NCBI GenBank assembly: GCA_016758965.1
Contig: JAEPRB010000137.1
Location: 45,726-109,725 of the forward strand
Length of the DNA: 64,000 bases
Direction of reading: 5' to 3'
Origin: Circinella minor
Taxonomy: Eukaryota > Mucoromycota > Mucoromycetes > Mucorales > Lichtheimiaceae
The notes beneath the pieces were generated by a model, which saw nothing but the letters and a program-made list of their open reading frames with translations, searched no databases and had not been told where the DNA came from. Made by a program: the position numbers and the translations under genes. Shown piece after piece: positions 12,342 through 23,879 of the stretch. Numbering within the stretch: the first letter of the stretch is position 1; each line of letters starts with the position of its first letter.

Positions 12342-13735
12342 CTAGTGTTTGTAAAATACAACATCACCTTCATCTTCAACATAATAACATCGAGTCCAGG
12401 ATTGCCAAAAGGCAAGAGGAATCGGTGTGTTATCTGATTGATAATGTTTACCCATTGCCTTTTTGAGATAAAAGGTAGCTTCCTGAGCATGATAATGAGG
12501 AATGGTGGAAAATAAATGATGCACCACATGAGTATCCGAGATATGGTGATGAAAATGATCAATGAACTTTCCATAGGAGCGATCAATAGTGAGTGACGCA
12601 CCTCTTTGAAAATTCCATACTCCATCTCTATAGTGTGGGACCTCAGGATGAGTATGATGCAAATAAGTAATTAATACAAGCCAAAAATTGAGAAATATAT
12701 ATGGAATTCCGTAAAACTTGATGACAGTCATGATGCCAAGATTTTGACAAAGGTAACCAAGAAAGCCTATCATGGAGAGAATACCACCAACTGATTCAGT
12801 CACCTCCCAGAAATGATTCTCATTGAATATATCACATTTGGGGTTTAAATGAGAAATCCACGAAATAGAGTCATAATGGCGACCACCAAAGTTGTTAATC
12901 AAATACAAGGGCCATCCGAGAACAAACATCGAAAACATAGAGTAGAGGGTGGCTACGGGGGATTGTTCAAAGGTGCCATGAGGCCCATCCCCTTCAGGGT
13001 CTCTTTGACGAGAAGGCATACCACGTTTTGAGCGGGTCAATGGAACGTAGATCTAAATGTATATAATGGAAAAATATTATATTATTAGTAATTTATCTAT
13101 CCACACACACATATATATATATATTAAATTGACCGTATATTCTATTATGTTTTCTTACCTCATCTTTAGACATAGAACCAGTACCCTTGTGATGACGAGA
13201 ATGGGAAATTCTCCAAGAATGATATGGAGTTAGCAATAAAGAGTGTAAGACCAAACCTACAGAGTTATTGATAGTCTAAAAAGAGTATAATGCATTATTT
13301 TGTTATTTATATTCGGATTATTGTATGCATTTTTTGTCAACATGTTACGTAGTACATAGAATTTACCTTGGATGGACTAAATGCTTGATGGCCACATTCA
13401 TGACCAAGGACCCATACTCCCATTGCAACAATGCCTTGAAGAACCCAATATATAGACCAAAGACCAACACGAAGAGATACTGATGGTACCATATCAATAT
13501 ATGATGCAGAAAAAGCCAAAATTGTAACAAAAATTGCATCGTGAAGAACGTATGAAAGAGAATAAAATGTATCGCGACGAAAACAATGTGACGGGATAGC
13601 ATCACGAAGTTGCTTCATGGTATAATCTGGGATTTCCCAGCCGCGTTTAATAGCTTCATCAATATTTGGGTTATCTTGTTTCTTCATGATATTACCATTC
13701 TTCTTTTTGTTTGATAATGTTGTTGTTGTAATCAT
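12342..13735 (-). CDS. Delta-12-type fatty-acid desaturase, copy 2
   Basis: Paralogue of the desaturase at 6334-7966 and likewise an ER membrane di-iron enzyme. Exons in transcript order: 13735-13367, 13275-13159 and 13052-12342, giving 398 residues. I chose the ATG at 13735 ([12 protein letters not shown]) because it precedes the conserved [16 protein letters not shown] block at the family's usual distance. An internal ATG at 13687 (MKKQDNPN) is an alternative. Histidine boxes are [19 protein letters not shown] and HVVHHLFST. The last reads V-V where copy 1 has V-A. The final exon covers what is split into three exons in copy 1, so two introns were lost here or gained there. The C-terminus is DVVFYKH, without the di-lysine of copy 1. 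It could be a second delta-12 enzyme or one with altered specificity; sequence alone does not decide. Confidence 0.9.
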
Positions 13736-13820
13736 GGTTGGAGACAGAGTAGAAATATAGTGCTCTATAAAAAAAGAAAAAAAAAGAATATATTCTACTT
13801 TCATGTTCAAAACGGATCAT

Positions 13821-13830
13821 CTTTTATATA
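13821..13830 (-). promoter_or_regulatory. TATA box of desaturase copy 2
   Basis: The minus strand reads TATATAAAAG about 90 bases upstream of the chosen start codon, a canonical TATA element at a plausible distance. The assignment is by position and consensus only. Confidence 0.5.
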
Positions 13831-15271
13831 CAAGAAGGGGTAAAGAAGGATAAGGAGAAGCGAGGCGGGGTGGCTGGTGAAAACTTGGCATATATAAAAC
13901 ATAATCTCTTGATCACCACACTACTTACCGGCATCAACATCAACTATTTGTAATGCCTTATAAGGAGACAACTATCAGCACTGGATTAATATTAAAAACA
14001 CTGAGTTATGACATTAGGAGTTGTGAATTACTACTACATTCTCTTTTATTTATGCGCTAGTATAAAAATGAACTAATTATATCATGCAGATAAAAGTTTA
14101 TGGGGCAACCAAAAAAGTTGGATATCCGAAACCATAATTCCTTAATTTTGGCGATCCTTTCAAAAAAAAAAAAAAAAAAAAAGAGTCTTTTAGACAGAAA
14201 CGTATATTAGACAAAATGGAAAACTGAATTTTTCTCACAGGTAGGTAATATAATGAGCAAATATTATGGGTCAAGTAAATCATGAATTATTATATAGCAC
14301 ACTCACGAACAATAAAATGAACAGCTATATGCTATAATCAATATGGTTGAGAGAGGCAACGCATCTATTATTATTAGCACGTATTGTTATTATAGATACT
14401 ATTCTTTTAAGCAACTATTGTGGTCTATTTTTCTATTTAGAAATATCATTTCTCTGTATAAAACTGATTAAAATATTGTCTTACTATACTTCAGGTGGCG
14501 TCTATATACTAAAGTGAAAATACAGTTGGAACATGATTTTAGATGCTTGGGTAAAAATATATACATGCTTTGTGTATTGAACCTTTCTTTTTTATTTTGA
14601 CAATATAATAGTGGCATATAGATAACATTTAAAACAAATTAATAAAAGTAAACAGCAAAATAATTTTTTATACTCATCTTTGCGATGTAACAATAACTGT
14701 AGACAACTGCATTAAGTGATAGTGAATTGCACTAAATAAGTGGATTTTGTATATAATACGTAGTGAGTGCTGCTTGGTAAAATTTCAATATCCTTGTACA
14801 GAAAACAGGTATTCCATAAGAAAAAGGGTTAAATGTAATGATTTTCTGAATCCCTTGAAAAATCTGTAGTTATATCAATAATAATTTATTACGTAGTAAT
14901 TCCAAAAAAAGTGTACGTACGTACTTCATAAAATAACACTGTATTCCCGATCTTTTATAGTATATTACTACTTGACGAAATTTAAAAGTACCCTATTATA
15001 AATCATTATACAACATACTACATGTATTGTGTGTAAGCACACAAAATGCAAAAATTGAAAGTCATATGGTTTTTTTTCCATAGCGATATAAGTACTACAA
15101 TCATCAGATGTGTTAGATACATAGATAACGTATAAAATGAATGAAATCGTCTATTTTGCATTATTATTTATTATTATTAACAAAGAAAGTTGTATGAAAT
15201 GAAGAAAAGAGTGTGTGATTTTTTTATACATGGAAATAAAGCAAAAAGGAAAAAGGTATACATTGGTATCA
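13831..15271. other. Intergenic, AT-rich
   Basis: Gap between desaturase copy 2 and the 3' end of the PPR gene. It contains a poly(A) run near 14162-14181 and otherwise no gene or repeat that I recognise. Confidence 0.5.
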
Positions 15272-18200
15272 TCAGTGCTTTTTTTGTTGATTCATCCAAA
15301 AGTAATGAATTTTTGCCGCTGATTCGGGATCGTTTGAGTTGTTAAATGCTTTCATGAAAAGTTTGAAAGTAACTTCGTCAGGTTTGGCATCTTGAAAAAG
15401 TGTGTAAAAAGCACCGCCATTACCACCACCACTTGAAGAGGCACGAGAAAAGATTTGAGTTGATGTCTCCTTTTGTTGATGTTGTATAAGGATTTTACAG
15501 ACCTCCTGACGATCCATAGTCCTGATATTATTCATCTTGACATTATCCTTTTCTTTTTCTTGTCCCTGAGTGACAGTGGATTTCCCTGTGATCGATAAAT
15601 CTGTACGTTTGATTCCAAGTGCTGATTCAAATATTTCCCATACCGCCTCACTTGGAAGAGAAATGTAACCATTCTTCTCGGAATCTTGTTGCTGCTTTTT
15701 CAGTTTCGGCCAGCGATTCTGACGTTTCCATAACTTGGCTATCCGGATATCATGTTTATTGAGTCGTAATAATCCTTCCAACATGAGATTGAATGTAACT
15801 GTATCCAATACATATCCACGTTTCTTAATATCACCAATGAATTGTTGCAATCCGCCCCAGTCCATTTGTGCAATCCACCCATGTATCATTGTGTTGATAG
15901 TCCAACTATTAGCTCGATACCCGGATGCCTCCATGTCATGAAATATACTGAGCGCCGCATTTTGATTGGCCTTCTGAACGAATGCCTTAATTAAAATGTT
16001 GTAGGTTGTCACATCAGGTTTATGTCCATCTGCTAGTAATCGTCGAAATGTTTGTGTCATCCGTGAAAGGTGTGGCTCTGGTTCTCTTGATGCGTATACG
16101 TTGAGTAACATATTGTATGAAGATAAAGAAGGGCACTTTTGTTGACAGTTTGTTTCTGCTGTTGTTGCTGCCGTTGATGAAACAGACGAAGACCGATTCA
16201 TATGATGAATAATTTTCTCTGCCATTGGGATATCATTATTATTGACTGCCGCTTCGATCATGGTGTGATAAATAGAAATTCCTAACGACGGTCGTCGCTC
16301 GTTTCGAACTCGCTTGTACAAGTCATAAGCCGCCCGTAAATCACCTCGTTCACCCAGTTTTTCAATAATCCGACAAAGTCCAGTTCCAGTGACCCGAAGA
16401 TCCAACACCGTTTCCATCAATTCCAACCCTTTCACTGCAGATTCACCAGGTACACTCTTGTTCTTTATCCCAAGCATTGCTTGTGTAATCCTCAAAATTG
16501 TCATGGGAGTAAAATCAATTTCTTTGCTCAGTAACATTTGTTCACTCCCCTTGAAGTCGCCCCTTGCTAGACGTGCAGCGAGCACCGCTTTGATCATCCG
16601 TCGATTTTGTTGCGCGACAGTCGGAGTCTCCTTTTTTATATGTTTCATCAAGTTTACGCATTTATCCCATTCCCCTTGTTGCAAATAACCTTCAGCGATT
16701 ACCGCATAGGGGTCTAAGGCTGACTGACATTTTCTTTTGGCCCATTTCGTATAATGGGATTTTTCTAACCATGCTTCAGCTTTTTCCATTTGACCTCGTC
16801 GTACCCATCCTTGGACAATCGCCATATGCGAGTTCGTACCTATGGGGAAAGGTCGTCTTTTCATCTGTAATGCCACACGTTGTGCAGATTCCAAGTCTCC
16901 CGCATTGACAAATGCTTGAATAAAAGATCCGTAACCTTCTTTGTCTAATCGGTTTGATTTGTTGGATGACTTGAGAAGTGATTTGATGTATGAGGGAGAT
17001 AACGGGTTTGCTGTTGTCAATGATGACATTTTGAGAAGAGCGTTCAGCATATGTTGAGTAGGTTGGATATCGTGTTGATGCATAGTTGTTAATGCCTCTT
17101 TGAGTCGTCTGACATCACCCTCTGCGGCATATATGGCTAAAAGACCATCGAATGTCTTTTGTGACAGTACACGTTCTGGATAAGCTCTTGTCCAAATATC
17201 CATAAGAATCCCAAGATGTTTGGCTGTAAAAATGGCTTGGACACTAGGCGATAATGAAATTGTATCCGACACACGCCTTCCAAATTCGCCCACAAATGCC
17301 TCCATATCTTCCCACAGATGTAATTCATTATCTTCCTCAACCAATAGTCCACCATGTCGCTTCATCAATTGTACATAGCCTGTCCATAATGTTTTCGCCA
17401 ATTGTTCGGTTGGCTCCGGCATCCATTCCTGAATTACTACCATAGCTCTTGTCATATTTCGTTTTTTGATATTTATATCCAGGTATCGATCCAAGCAGTG
17501 GGTGATGATTTCTTGACTCATGATAGGTTTACCTGTTTGAAAGAGTTCATATGCATCCTCAGGTCGATTTGTGTTCAATGCTGCTTCCACTATATGACAA
17601 TACGCAAGTTCATCAGCCCATCCTTGTTCCTTCAATTTGATAAATGTTTGTTGCGCTGACTCCCATCCTGCTGTTCTTCCATAGGCAGCGATGGCCATCA
17701 GCATCATTGCTTTGTTTGTCATATCGTCCTTGGATAATGATGATACTGCATCTTGATATACTTGAACCATACGTTGCCAATTTATTGAACGGCGTACCTG
17801 TTGTGCATGATAATGTAGGTGTCGCATAAGTTGCTCGTAGTCATCGATCGTAATTACGTTATTCTTGATATCGTTCTCATTATTTGTTATTGTTGTTGAA
17901 GTTGTAGTTGAATCGCGAACGGCTAAATAAGCTGACCATAATTCACTCATAGATTTCGGTTGTTGTAAATTAGCGGCAAACCGTGCCTTAGTATCCACGA
18001 GTACGTCTTCAGGAGATAAAGGAGTCGATCGTAGTGCTAATGTGGTATAATAGATCGGTTGACGATCAATATAGGGACCAGATAATATGTTTTTATGTGT
18101 TTGAGATAATTCTGGACGATGACATCTTGGCTTTAAATAAACTAATTGTCGTTGTTGTTGGTGTAATAAAGGTGTCGTTAAAGTTTGAGTCGACGATCCT

Positions 18201-18295
18201 CTCATTTGAAAAGGTATTGTAGTGTAGCGATAAGTGCGTATTCGTCCCGTGCAATGTATTGAGCGTACGCATGACTCGCTCAGCTGAATGAACAT
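15272..18295 (-). CDS. Mitochondrial pentatricopeptide-repeat (PPR) protein
   Basis: Large intronless gene for a PPR protein, a helical-repeat RNA-binding family acting mainly on mitochondrial transcripts or ribosomes in fungi. The first ATG in the frame is at 18295 (MFIQLSESCVRSIH), giving 1007 residues. The first 60 residues are rich in Arg, Ser and Thr and lack acidic residues after the first few, as expected of a mitochondrial presequence. Degenerate 35-residue helical pairs run from about residue 170 to 880. Clear examples near the C-terminal end are KPDVTTYNILIKAFVQ, ANSWTINTMIHGWIAQ and LDTVTFNLMLEGLLRL. A final tail (about 900-1007) is less regular. The specific RNA target cannot be inferred. 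It is divergent from the small gene at 18610, with 314 bases between starts. Introns are absent, unlike almost every other gene in the window. Confidence 0.85.
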   Translation of the reverse strand: MFIQLSESCVRSIHCTGRIRTYRYTTIPFQMRGSSTQTLTTPLLHQQQRQLVYLKPRCHRPELSQTHKNILSGPYIDRQPIYYTTLALRSTPLSPEDVLVDTKARFAANLQQPKSMSELWSAYLAVRDSTTTSTTITNNENDIKNNVITIDDYEQLMRHLHYHAQQVRRSINWQRMVQVYQDAVSSLSKDDMTNKAMMLMAIAAYGRTAGWESAQQTFIKLKEQGWADELAYCHIVEAALNTNRPEDAYELFQTGKPIMSQEIITHCLDRYLDINIKKRNMTRAMVVIQEWMPEPTEQLAKTLWTGYVQLMKRHGGLLVEEDNELHLWEDMEAFVGEFGRRVSDTISLSPSVQAIFTAKHLGILMDIWTRAYPERVLSQKTFDGLLAIYAAEGDVRRLKEALTTMHQHDIQPTQHMLNALLKMSSLTTANPLSPSYIKSLLKSSNKSNRLDKEGYGSFIQAFVNAGDLESAQRVALQMKRRPFPIGTNSHMAIVQGWVRRGQMEKAEAWLEKSHYTKWAKRKCQSALDPYAVIAEGYLQQGEWDKCVNLMKHIKKETPTVAQQNRRMIKAVLAARLARGDFKGSEQMLLSKEIDFTPMTILRITQAMLGIKNKSVPGESAVKGLELMETVLDLRVTGTGLCRIIEKLGERGDLRAAYDLYKRVRNERRPSLGISIYHTMIEAAVNNNDIPMAEKIIHHMNRSSSVSSTAATTAETNCQQKCPSLSSYNMLLNVYASREPEPHLSRMTQTFRRLLADGHKPDVTTYNILIKAFVQKANQNAALSIFHDMEASGYRANSWTINTMIHGWIAQMDWGGLQQFIGDIKKRGYVLDTVTFNLMLEGLLRLNKHDIRIAKLWKRQNRWPKLKKQQQDSEKNGYISLPSEAVWEIFESALGIKRTDLSITGKSTVTQGQEKEKDNVKMNNIRTMDRQEVCKILIQHQQKETSTQIFSRASSSGGGNGGAFYTLFQDAKPDEVTFKLFMKAFNNSNDPESAAKIHYFWMNQQKKH

Positions 18296-18609
18296 CGCAC
18301 AATAGCGGTTATCATAAGTTTGTTTTAAATACAAAGAGTGGGGGGGGGAAAGAAAGTGTTACAAAGAAAAAAAAAGAATAAACGCGCGCCGTTATAATAA
18401 TATGAGTATTATTTCCAGGCAACACACATAACACACATACAGACTAGAAAACCACGGCTATGTACCTATTCCGGTGATGTCAAATCCGGTCCAAGTGGCT
18501 TGGACAAAGCGGATATTACACTCTCATTTCACCCAGCGAACCCTATCTCCGCATTTTTCCACTTTATCCTGCTGTCAAATACAAATATAGAAAGAAAAAA
18601 AAAACGCCC
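18296..18609. promoter_or_regulatory. Divergent promoter region, PPR gene / small gene
   Basis: A 314-base interval between two divergent start codons, so it should carry both promoters. It has A-rich tracts near both starts and one G9 run (18342-18350), and is otherwise somewhat less AT-rich than other gaps. No specific factor site is assigned. Confidence 0.45.
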
Positions 18610-19027
18610 ATGAGCGATGATGCAACAACAACAACGACAACAACAATTGGAGAGCTAGCTTGGCATGCTCGACGAAAAGCATGGACAAGTGCAGCAAAAG
18701 AAAAAATAATTTTACAAAATACTCGAGCAGAGGAAACAAACACTTGGCTTAACGAACGTTTAGATGATCAAAAGCATCTACTTAGTTGCTATGATCACCT
18801 CATTGTACGCCGTAAAGAAAGTAATCAACCGCTTCCTTTAAAGTTTGCTGTAAGTTTTTTTTGTTAGTGCTGTTATTTAATAGGACAAGTAACTAAGTAG
18901 TGGATATTGATGAATATATGTAATAATATTATAGGTCAAAGTGATTGTTCAGGGTTGGAAAAGAGATGGAACCTGGCCAGAAGGGATGGAAGCACCACCT
19001 GTATCAGCAGATCCTAATGATTTTTAA
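18610..19027 (+). CDS. Small conserved-looking protein of unknown function (110 aa)
   Basis: Exons 18610-18849 and 18935-19027 (donor GTAAGT, acceptor TATAG) join in frame to 110 residues. After an Asp/Thr-rich start there is a helix-prone Trp- and charge-rich segment (GELAWHARRKAWTSAAKEK). The exon junction falls in PLPLKFAVKVIVQGWKRDGT, then WPEG and an acidic/proline tail. No signal peptide or membrane span is seen. The Trp/Arg start and the PLPLK...GWK..GTWP end vaguely recall the small fungal Gag1-like clamp (DUF4050) proteins, but I cannot confirm this from sequence alone. Clean splice sites, a good start context and conserved-looking aromatic positions suggest a real gene. Confidence 0.6.
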
Positions 19028-19283
19028 TTGTATTTATATAATCAGTTTTTTTTATTATTATACCATATAATTTTTAATACTAAGAAAGAAAGAGAAGGGG
19101 GTGGTGTGGAGCAAAAAATCGAGAATATTATTTTTTGAATAGTAAAACTTAATGAATTATCAGCAGATTGAAAGAATTGGTATTTTCAATGATGATGAAG
19201 GTGATGATGAAGATGAGAATGAGAATGATGATGATGATGTTGATGATATGTGTATGTGCTTAATATAGTGGATTTAACTAGCT
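19028..19283. other. Convergent 3' region with GATGAT repeat
   Basis: Short gap between two convergent genes containing an imperfect GATGAT/GAATGA repeat (about 19190-19250). No coding signal. Confidence 0.5.
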
Positions 19284-22200
19284 TTATTCATCAAAAAAAG
19301 AAATGGGAGTAGGACTCGTTGGGCTAGCTGTATCTGTGTTAGCAGTGGATATATCGTTACTAGAGGAACAATGTTCTTTTACATTAAGAATCATTGCTTT
19401 GCCAAATTTTGTATATGCCAATTCTTTGTTTACAACCATAGCTTGGCGATAGATCCGTTCCAAAGGTGGTGCATTAGGTTTGTTTTGATGATCTATATAT
19501 CATTAATATAACATTATGATTAAACTATCTTCATATAATTTTTATAAAACTGAAGAGCAGCATGACAAACTTACGAAGAATAGCTGCATTAAGGTCAGTA
19601 GCTAATTCATCCCTTCCCGATTTATCCATTAAATGAGATACTGGACTTGTAGTAACATCGGGATATGCAAGTAATGAGAATATCTCCTATATATACAACC
19701 ATTGTCATAGTTTCCTATTAGTACCGAATACATGTATACCGTGTTATAATAGTCATGCTGCTATATTTACCATAAGTCTTTCACGAATTTTGGGTCCTTC
19801 ATCGTGGCGGTATTCATCTTGTAATTGTTGACCATATTTCATGATACGTTTCATTGTCATTATAGGTGAGCTTTGTTCTTCATCATCTTCTAATTCCAAA
19901 TCTTCTAGCAAAACATTGTTGCTATTAACACTCATGATGCTACTTTCTGTGCTACTCCGACGTGTTGAAAGTCGACGATGACGACGTGAACCTAACCCAT
20001 GATCATCTTCATCATGTTCCATTGTAGGAGAAGAGAGAAGGGGCAAAAAATTATTGTTGCTGCTATTATTGGGTGATGCAGATGCGGCGATGGCTGCGTA
20101 GCTCATTCGTCGTGTTCTGTTAGGGACTCGCACAGATGGTGTTGTTGCATGAGTACTAATGATATTATGATTGCTACTTGTACTACTAACGGAACGACGT
20201 CGATTAATACTATTATTATTGTGATAGTCTTCCAGTGTAATAGCAGGATCGTGTGATGGCATTGTTGCAGATGATATGACATTTTCTTCAGGAATACCGT
20301 TTGAAATACAAAAATTGTTGGTGCTGCTATTAGTACTGATTATACTAATTTGATCATCATCGTCGCGTTGTTCGCTGTATTCACGCATCATTTCAATGAA
20401 TTTACGACATTTTAGTTCAAACATAATTCCATATCCTTTATTATTGCTGTCATCTTGTTTTTTTAAGACAGAAGGATACCATTTTTGTGTCAATTCAATT
20501 GCATGATCAATATTACCAGCAAGGATAGCAGAACGAATACCTAATTACAATAAATGAACGATAAATATATATTCTAATTAATAATAATGCTCTTCTTTTT
20601 CTATCTTATTTTCTACAAGGAGAAAAACAATTCATAACTAAAGCGGGGATGTGAAGCAAGAGAAGAGATCAAGAAATAGAAAAAGAGGGTTTCAAAGATT
20701 TCCAGAGAAAAAGAAAGAGTTAGTATTATATACAATTACTTACTACGTCGTTGTTCAAGATCTTTTTCATCCTTAGTAAAGTAGTTATTATTTTTCTGCT
20801 TCAAATCGAGATTTTTACCGGATACATATTTTGAATCGTGTACAACAGCTTTTGCTGTTCCGGTATAACCATGATGAAGTAAGTAAGAAAGAACCAGTTG
20901 ATCAAGTCGTTCTGAAGTTTCGTAAATTTTTTTATTTGGGCGGGGAACTGTACAAAATTTCTCACGGACTGCTGAAGAAGGAACTTTTCCAGTGATATCT
21001 TTCCAACACCTTGTTTTACAATCCTATGTATATAAATGTAAGAAAAAATTACAGTAAATTAAGGGCTCCTTTCGCTTTTAGATGATTAGTGAGGAACAAT
21101 GATCAAAAAAATGAATAGGTTTTACAAGAATTACCTTTATATACTGAGTAATATCAAACATAAAAGGTTCGTGACCAAAATTAGCTGTAGCATGCTCACC
21201 TAGAGTACGTAGCCCAACACATGGGTAATAATCAGTGTCGGATGTCAAAATGGCATCCTCGAATGTGCTTGCAATAAAAGACCCATTCTTTGTAAAGAAG
21301 GCTGTACCCTCTGCAAAATTCACACCACATCCAACAACGTCTCCTGTGGTAAAACACGGGCCATATTCTTTACCCCTTGAAGAGCCAGCAAAAAAATGAC
21401 CATCATCACCATGATATCCATAAGATTCATCATCCCAACCTATTTTCATTTATTTATTATTATAACAGAAGACTTTTTGATTAGTTTGCTATATGTATTT
21501 TTTTTTTGCATTTAAAAGCAATTTGCTGTTTGTTAGCTATTTATTTTATTACCTGGCAAACGATCCAATCCACTCTCTTCCGTACAAAACCCGATGCCGA
21601 TATATCCATCATTCCCCTTGGATATGATGTGTACTTCATAATAATAGATACCGCATTGACGACGCATTGGAAAATTGGCTTTGACGGATCCTGCATCTCT
21701 ATCAGTTATCCCTGGCCCTATAGATATAATATATGTCAATGATTAATAGCGATAATTAAAAAAAAAACATATGATCCAATTATTTTTATTTCTATTATTA
21801 TTAAGGACACCACAAGTATATAAATAAAAATAAAAATTGAATGCGGTACCAATGTACGACAAGTCGAGCCCGTTCCGACCAATTTCAATATGGCGAGACT
21901 TTGCTTTTTGGTTCCAGCAAGTAGGTAGTCTTAAATCCACTTCTTCAGCCCAATAAGTCGCGTGTTGTGAAGAAGCAGAAGAAGTAGTAGAAGAAGAAGA
22001 AGAAGAATCAGTTAAAAAGGAACCATTATTATGTCCTTTTGGTGAGGTTTCGGCGAGTGTCGGAATTGTTGTTGTACTATTGTTATTATTATAGTCATTC
22101 CATTGATTATGTTGTCTTTGGTTACTAGGGTCGGAAGGAAAATAAGATCGTTTACTTTGGTAATAGTTGTATTGTTCAAGTGCCAAGTCAGCATATAAAG

Positions 22201-22429
22201 TTTGCTTTAAATAAGCCGGGTATTTTGGTGGTGCTAAAGACTGATACAATGAAGGGTGTTGATTAACATTGTGAGCATTTTTTTTATGGTTATTTTGGTA
22301 GGGTTGTTGAAAAGTTAAAGGAATGGACTGAAGCGGAGGAAACGCGGAAGAATAAGAGCCGCCATAAGTATTATTACTACTGGTTGTAGTAGTACTAGCG
22401 AAACTCAAAGAAGTGACAAAAGACGACAT
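19284..22429 (-). CDS. RanBPM/Gid1-like SPRY-LisH-CTLH protein
   Basis: Scaffold subunit of the GID/CTLH E3 ubiquitin ligase (yeast Gid1/Vid30, animal RANBP9/10), which in yeast degrades gluconeogenic enzymes on glucose return. Exons in transcript order: 22429-21850, 21717-21553, 21439-21135, 21023-20744, 20540-19771, 19686-19575 and 19492-19284, joining in frame to 806 residues. The N-terminal 150 residues are low complexity (Asn/Gln/Ser). The SPRY domain runs from about 185 to 350, with CGIYYYEVHIISKGNDGYIG and GCGVNFAEGTAFFTKNG. LisH follows (about 385-420; ERLDQLVLSYLLHHGY), then CTLH (RRSIRSAILAGNIDHAIELT). The C-terminal CRA region contains SGRDELATDLNAAILHH. A long Ser/Asn/Asp-rich insert (about residues 495-640) separates CTLH and CRA, as in yeast Vid30. 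The identification rests on domain order. Confidence 0.88.
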
Positions 22430-23014
22430 TCCAAAAGTATAATAAAAAAGTTTTGACTATATATTGTTGCGTATGTGTATGGCAAATAGAAACAACAACA
22501 AAAAAGGTGATGAGTAAAAGAGAAAAAAAGTTACAGTTGTGTTGTGTGTGTTGTATATTGGTTAATTGTATGTGTATTTTGTTTGTTAGTGTGTGAGAAC
22601 TGCCCTTTTTATTGGGAATATATTTCACTACTGATTAATATTGTTATGAGGTGAGAAGAAAATCATGCACAATAAAAAATAACAAGATGGACACCACGTG
22701 GCCCCAGCATTATATAAACTTCTTATTGTTACAATTAACTATAAAAAAAACCCCTCTTCTTACTCAACCCAGTTATTGGCTAAATGATACTTCTCATGTC
22801 ATGGTTATTTTTTTTCAACTCCACTATAATCCCCAGTTGCTAACCAACATGTCTTTTTTTTAACTTTCTTTCTTTTTTTTTTATTACATACATACGATTG
22901 GATGGATCTAAATTAAGGAATAATATTTTTTTTTTGAGTTGTTGTTGCTATTTGTCGTTGACTATGTCGTTGTCGTTGAAGTGATTTATGGGGATTTCAG
23001 TTTTTGATTACTAT
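22430..23014. other. Intergenic: Gid1-like promoter side / uS10m 3' side
   Basis: A 585-base gap with several T8-T10 runs. It should contain the promoter of the Gid1-like gene at its left. No other gene is seen. Confidence 0.45.
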
Positions 23015-23879
23015 TTATTTTTTGGAGGTGAGGTTTTCGAATTCCCACGTAGTGGCGCGCATACCGATACCGGCAGGGGCATTCATTGTCAAATAACGAA
23101 GCCATCGTTGAACAACTTCTGGATGTGCATCCTTGATTTGCAATAATCGTTTATGTGTCTTGCGTTCAAAATTTTCTTGAGATTTTTTATGAACAAAAGG
23201 TGATCGAATAACAGTCCAGCGAGAAGTTTGTGTTGGCAAACGGATAGTACCTGTACAAGGCATACCCAAATGGTAGGCAGCACGTTGTGCGAAATCAGCG
23301 TAAAAATCAAGTTGTTGAGGAAGGTATCCACGCATTTGCAAGTTACAAACTGGAATATCGTGAGTTGGCTTTAAACGTTTGGGTGCTATATATTCATTAT
23401 TTTGTTAGTGGAAAAATTAAATACACATATATACTATGACCTTCTAAATGTATATATATACTGATATAAAAATATACCTTCGAAAACTTCAATGGAAGTT
23501 TCATTTTTGACAGAAGGTGGTACTAAATCGATCGTTTTGTTTTCATTTACTTCGGCATGAACAGGCTGTGCTTTTGAGCTATTAAATATAAAAGTATATA
23601 TTGGATCGCAGTCAAGTATTATTAGTTCTATGTCGTTAATATTGTTCGTCGTATAATCAATTTTTTTTTTTTTTTGGTTTTGTTTGTGTGTAGCTTACAC
23701 GAACGATCGTGCCAATGTGCTTGAGTTACCAGCGACACGAATGGGTAATTTCCGTAACTATGGTTTTTTTATTAAACATAAATATGTTTCAGAATCAGTC
23801 ACAATGTTTTATTGAATGCTTTAAAAAGAATTCTGTTTTTTTTTGTTTCCAAAGGGTAACATACTGTAGTTAATGACAT
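23015..23879 (-). CDS. Mitochondrial ribosomal protein uS10m (Rsm10)
   Basis: Small-subunit protein of the mitochondrial ribosome. Exons in transcript order: 23879-23865 (only five codons), 23757-23699, 23578-23478 and 23385-23015, joining in frame to 181 residues. The N-terminus MSLTTLRKLPIRVAGNSSTL is Arg/Ser/Thr-rich without acidic residues, as expected of a mitochondrial targeting peptide. The S10 fold covers about residues 75-175, with MRGYLPQQLDFYADFAQRAA, then RLPTQTSRWTVIRSPFVHKK containing the RxTVxRSPFVHKKSxENFE signature, and LTMNAPAGIGMRATTWEF. The 15-base first exon makes automated prediction of the start easy to miss. The assignment is firm for the last two exons; the first exon is inferred from splice signals and the presequence character. 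Confidence 0.88.

Noticed and set aside
15735..17829. Several plus-strand frames across the PPR gene
   Set aside because: All are antisense shadows of the 1007-codon PPR frame.
18296..18334. Thirteen extra codons at the start of the PPR frame
   Set aside because: That extension begins at a TTG codon; the first ATG in frame is at 18295 and fits a mitochondrial presequence.
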